Shown piece by piece: positions 62,101 through 64,000 of a stretch of 64,000 nt of DNA. Each line of letters opens with the position of its first letter. The stretch's first letter is position 1. The notes under the pieces are model-generated. The model was not told where the DNA came from and ran no database searches. It saw only the letters and a list, made by a program, of their open reading frames with translations. The stretch covers positions 62,001-126,000 of the forward strand of contig NZ_RJWA01000008.1 in the NCBI RefSeq assembly GCF_003762835.1, given 5' to 3'. Made by a program: the position numbers and the translations under genes. This DNA comes from Micromonospora sp. HM5-17 (GTDB lineage: Bacteria > Actinomycetota > Actinomycetes > Mycobacteriales > Micromonosporaceae).

Positions 62101-64000
62101 GGTCGGGGCGGAACCTCTCCGCGGTCAACTCCGGGCGCCGCAGGTAGCCCCGGGCCACCCCGACCCCGGCGATGTGCAGCTCGCCGGGGAGCCCGGGCGG
62201 CACCGGCCGGCCGGTGCGGTCGAGCACGTAGAGGCGGATGTTCTGGATCGGTCGGCCGATCGGCACCCGGGCCAGACCGGCCAGCTCGTCGGCCCGGCAC
62301 TGCCAGGCGCTGACGTCGATCGCCGCCTCGGTCGGGCCGTACAGGTTGTGGAGCTCGCAGTCGAGCCGCTCCAGCACCGTCCGAGCCAGCCGGACCGGCA
62401 GCTCCTCGCCGCTGCAGATGATCCGGCGCAGCGAGCGGCACCGCTCGACCCCCTCCTCGGCGACGAAGACCGCGAGCATCGACGGTACGAAGTGGACCGT
62501 CGTCACCCCGGCCTCCCGAATCAGGTCCCGCAGGTACGCCGCGTCCTTGTGCCCGCCCGGTCGGGCAAGCACCAGGCGTGCGCCGGCCAGCAGCGGCCAG
62601 AAGAACTCCCAGACCGAGACGTCGAACCCGGCCGGCGTCTTCTGCAACACCACGTCGTCGGCACCGAGCCGGTAGGTGCGCTGCATCCAGTCGAGCCGGT
62701 TGTGGATCGCCCGGTGGGTGTTCAGCACCCCCTTCGGCCGCCCCGTCGAGCCGGAGGTGTAGATGAGGTACGCGTCATCGTCGACCCCCGCCCCGTCCGG
62801 CAGGTTCTCCCGGGCCTCCGCCGTGCCGTCGTCCCACTCCGCCGGCCGGTCGACCCGGATCGTCGCGACCCCGGCGTCCGGTACGACCTCGGCCGTCGTC
62901 GCGTCGACCAGCACCACCCGGGGCTCGGCGTCGGCGAGCATGAAGGCCAGCCGGTCGGCCGGATACTCCGGGTCGAGCGGCAGGTAGGCACCCCCGGCCT
63001 TGAGCACCGCGAGGAGTCCGGTCACCAGCTCCGGTGACCGGGGTACGCACACCGCGGCCACGGTGCCCGGACCGACCCCGTGCCGACGGAGCCGCCGGGC
63101 CAGGACGTTGGCCCGGGCGTTGAGGTCCCGGTAGGTCAGCGTGCCGCCCTCGTAGCTCACCGCGATCGCGTCCGGGGTGCGGGCGACCTGCGCCTCGACC
63201 AGCTCCGCCAGGGTGGCCGGCGGGCCGATGTCGCGGGCGGTGTCGTTCCAGTCGACCAGCACCCGCCGGCGTTCGGCGTCGTCGAGCAGATCGAGGTCGG
63301 CGATCCGCCGGTCCGGGTCCGCGACCACCAGCCGCAGCAGCCGCTCCAGGTGCCGGGCCAGCCGCGCGACCGACTCGGCGGCGAAGAGGTCCGCGTTGTA
63401 GGTGAAGAAGCCGGTCACCTCGTCCGCCGGCTCGTAGAGGTACAGCTCGAGGTCGAACCGGGTCACCCGGTTCTCGACCGGAAACGGCAGCACGGTGAGC
63501 CCGGGCGGCGCCGTCGTCGCGTGGGTGTAGTTGAGCAGGGTGAAGGTGGCCTGGAAGATCGGGGAGCGGCTCACGTCCCGGGGTATCCGCAGGTCGTTGA
63601 CGATCCGCTCGAACGGTGTCTCCTGGTGGGCGAAGGCGTCGAGCACGGTGTCCCGGACCCGGCCGAGCAGCTCGGCGAAGGTGGGGTTGCCCGCAAGGTC
63701 GGCCCGCAGCGGCAGCACGTTGGCGAAGAGTCCGGCCACCCGTTCCAGCTCCGGCAGGGTACGGCCGGCCACGGTGGAGCCGATCGCGAACTCCTCCTGC
63801 CCGCTGTAGCGGCACAGCAGCGCCTGGTACGCGGCGAGCAGCGTCATGTAGGCGGTGACGCCGTGCCGCCGGGACAGCTCGAGGAGGCTCCGGCACAGCT
63901 CGGCGTCGAACCGGACCGGGTGACTCGCCCCCCGGAAGGTCTGCTCCGGCGGTCGGGGCGCGTCGGTCGGCAGCTCCAGCGGGGGGACCCCGGCCAGCCG
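59129..64000 (-). CDS. Non-ribosomal peptide synthetase C-A(Ser)-PCP-TE fused to an MFS exporter (partial, start outside window)
   Basis: About 1624 codons are visible and open past base 64000. In order: the C-terminal half of a condensation domain (64000 to about 63290); an adenylation domain (about 63230-61740) with YTSGSTGRPKG and YGPTEA; a PCP with LGGHSLLATQ (about 61540); a thioesterase with GHCGVG (Cys codon 61106-61108), GERDD and GHYF; and a 12-helix EntS-like MFS domain (about 60480-59240). The A-domain pocket, aligned by eye to EntF, reads D-V-W-H-I-S-L-I-D, a serine code. The thioesterase nucleophile is Cys instead of Ser. Fusion to the transporter is in frame without any break. 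The product is probably released by the TE and exported by its own carrier. The gene could make a serine-containing siderophore or small peptide. Confidence 0.93.
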   Translation of the reverse strand, partial: RLAGVPPLELPTDAPRPPEQTFRGASHPVRFDAELCRSLLELSRRHGVTAYMTLLAAYQALLCRYSGQEEFAIGSTVAGRTLPELERVAGLFANVLPLRADLAGNPTFAELLGRVRDTVLDAFAHQETPFERIVNDLRIPRDVSRSPIFQATFTLLNYTHATTAPPGLTVLPFPVENRVTRFDLELYLYEPADEVTGFFTYNADLFAAESVARLARHLERLLRLVVADPDRRIADLDLLDDAERRRVLVDWNDTARDIGPPATLAELVEAQVARTPDAIAVSYEGGTLTYRDLNARANVLARRLRRHGVGPGTVAAVCVPRSPELVTGLLAVLKAGGAYLPLDPEYPADRLAFMLADAEPRVVLVDATTAEVVPDAGVATIRVDRPAEWDDGTAEARENLPDGAGVDDDAYLIYTSGSTGRPKGVLNTHRAIHNRLDWMQRTYRLGADDVVLQKTPAGFDVSVWEFFWPLLAGARLVLARPGGHKDAAYLRDLIREAGVTTVHFVPSMLAVFVAEEGVERCRSLRRIICSGEELPVRLARTVLERLDCELHNLYGPTEAAIDVSAWQCRADELAGLARVPIGRPIQNIRLYVLDRTGRPVPPGLPGELHIAGVGVARGYLRRPELTAERFRPDPYGPPGARMYATGDLVRHRPDGALEYLGRLDHQVKLRGLRIEPGEIESVLRDQPGVRDAVVVVREDRPGDRRLVAYVVPERSSPKAATEPADSREAGAGDAAPDPVALRAALKTVLPDYMVPGAIVVLERLPLTPNGKLDRQALPAPTATRATGTELTPPRTGVERAIADVWSAVLGVAELGIDDNFFDLGGHSLLATQVVARLRTALPEGAARISVLDLFRNPTIRQLAELAATPATARGPRRLLHELTRPVPAASRRLTLVCVPYGGGSAVVYQPLADALPAGYALYSLAIPGHDVGLDEEHVAFDALVEECVAEIQERISGPVALYGHCGVGGAMAVAIARGLERVGRPVAAVYTGAVFPFARPRGWFAALRARLERFRSDQIYANWLTSLGVDLSDLDPAQVRTLIRSMRQDSEAAEDYFTGLLRDGSARLAAPMISVVGERDDMTLFYQERYREWHFLTDTAALVVLDEAGHYFLKHRAEELATIVTTTHDAIRSGRARPAPRTGPDDTRTWWLHGVSRAGDARSARPEGPAPSMRRFLAVAAGQTASMIGSAMVEFAVPVWIYLRTGSLVQLALFSAVALVPGILVLPFAGTVVDRCSRRAVMLAGDAAALAAQAVFLALLLTDRVRIGHVYALLVVLSVALTFQRLAYSSAIPQLVPKRYLGHANGAVQAAVGVAQFLVPVAAAGLLASIGLAGILAVDVVSYLVVITVVALVRFPRSMPFRRRESIPTEIRTGFRYAMGRRGFRALLVFFAVTNVFLGPLLIMVQPLVLGFATLSTVAGVSVAAGLGATVGGLAMALWGGPVRHRMRGMLTAALGLAVACLVAGSRPSTPVVAVGVFGMFLGLTLMNAIYATIVQVKVPPRFLGRVFAVHTLFAWCTLPIGFVVLGPYVSDTLGRALEPGGPLAGTVGRLVGTGSERGIGLTFVVFALAIAAIVLLAARHPALRHFDRDVPDAEPDDLIGLAELRRRTASDPVRSGSRPDHT

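Overview
The window comes from a very high-GC actinomycete, most likely a filamentous one close to Micromonosporaceae. This is inferred from the strong GC bias at third codon positions, the many GTG starts, the dense 4-nt stop/start overlaps, an IdeR/DmdR-type iron box, and the mix of secreted carbohydrate-active enzymes with PKS and NRPS genes. No rRNA, tRNA, CRISPR array, insertion sequence or phage was seen.

Layout. (1) 1-3721: the 5' part of a large minus-strand PKS with nitronate-monooxygenase-like segments, a KS and the start of an AT; the rest lies outside the window. (2) 4.3-8.8 kb: a secreted protein of unknown role, a lipoprotein esterase, an ABC ATPase and a tiny membrane protein. 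(3) 8.8-14.8 kb: a TPP enzyme, an FAD/Fe-S 2-hydroxyacid dehydrogenase split by a frameshift, and an enolase-superfamily enzyme, together suggesting hydroxyacid/ketoacid catabolism. (4) 14.8-19.0 kb: an MFS transporter, a GH15 glycosidase and a holin-like membrane protein. (5) 19.1-32.9 kb: two divergent operons. One carries cytochrome c maturation System I genes (ccmC, D-like, E, F, G, H/I). The other carries a caa3-type oxidase with accessory proteins, a lipoprotein cytochrome c, and a bc complex (diheme c, Rieske, cytochrome b). This is a nearly self-contained c-type respiratory chain together with the machinery for its hemes. (6) 33.0-35.0 kb: a secreted glycerophosphodiesterase. (7) 35.1-48.9 kb: a LacI-controlled glycoside locus with a GH35, a LacI regulator, an SBP_bac_5 ABC importer, a GH13 and two GH39 paralogs. 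The same perfect 12-bp palindrome lies at both outer control points. Two members carry internal deletions: one ATPase half of the importer and a block inside the GH13. (8) 49.0-52.9 kb: an iron-siderophore ABC importer behind an iron box. (9) 53.0-59.1 kb: a secreted arabinofuranosidase-like enzyme with a CBM2, an unknown secreted protein, a phosphatase-like protein and a stand-alone condensation-domain protein. (10) 59.1-64.0 kb: the 3' part of an NRPS in which C-A(Ser)-PCP-TE is fused in frame to an MFS exporter.

How it works together. The ccm genes would attach heme to four CxxCH sites encoded in the opposite operon (one in CoxB, one in the lipoprotein cytochrome, two in the diheme subunit). 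Electrons would flow from menaquinol through cytochrome b/Rieske/diheme c to the caa3 oxidase. In the sugar locus, LacI probably represses both outward glycosidase operons and perhaps itself. The siderophore importer is probably iron-repressed. The Ser-activating NRPS with its fused EntS-like exporter may be a siderophore or small-peptide synthase, but nothing in the window proves a link to the importer. Several lesions (near 13196, 42560 and 44205) could be real gene decay or assembly errors.
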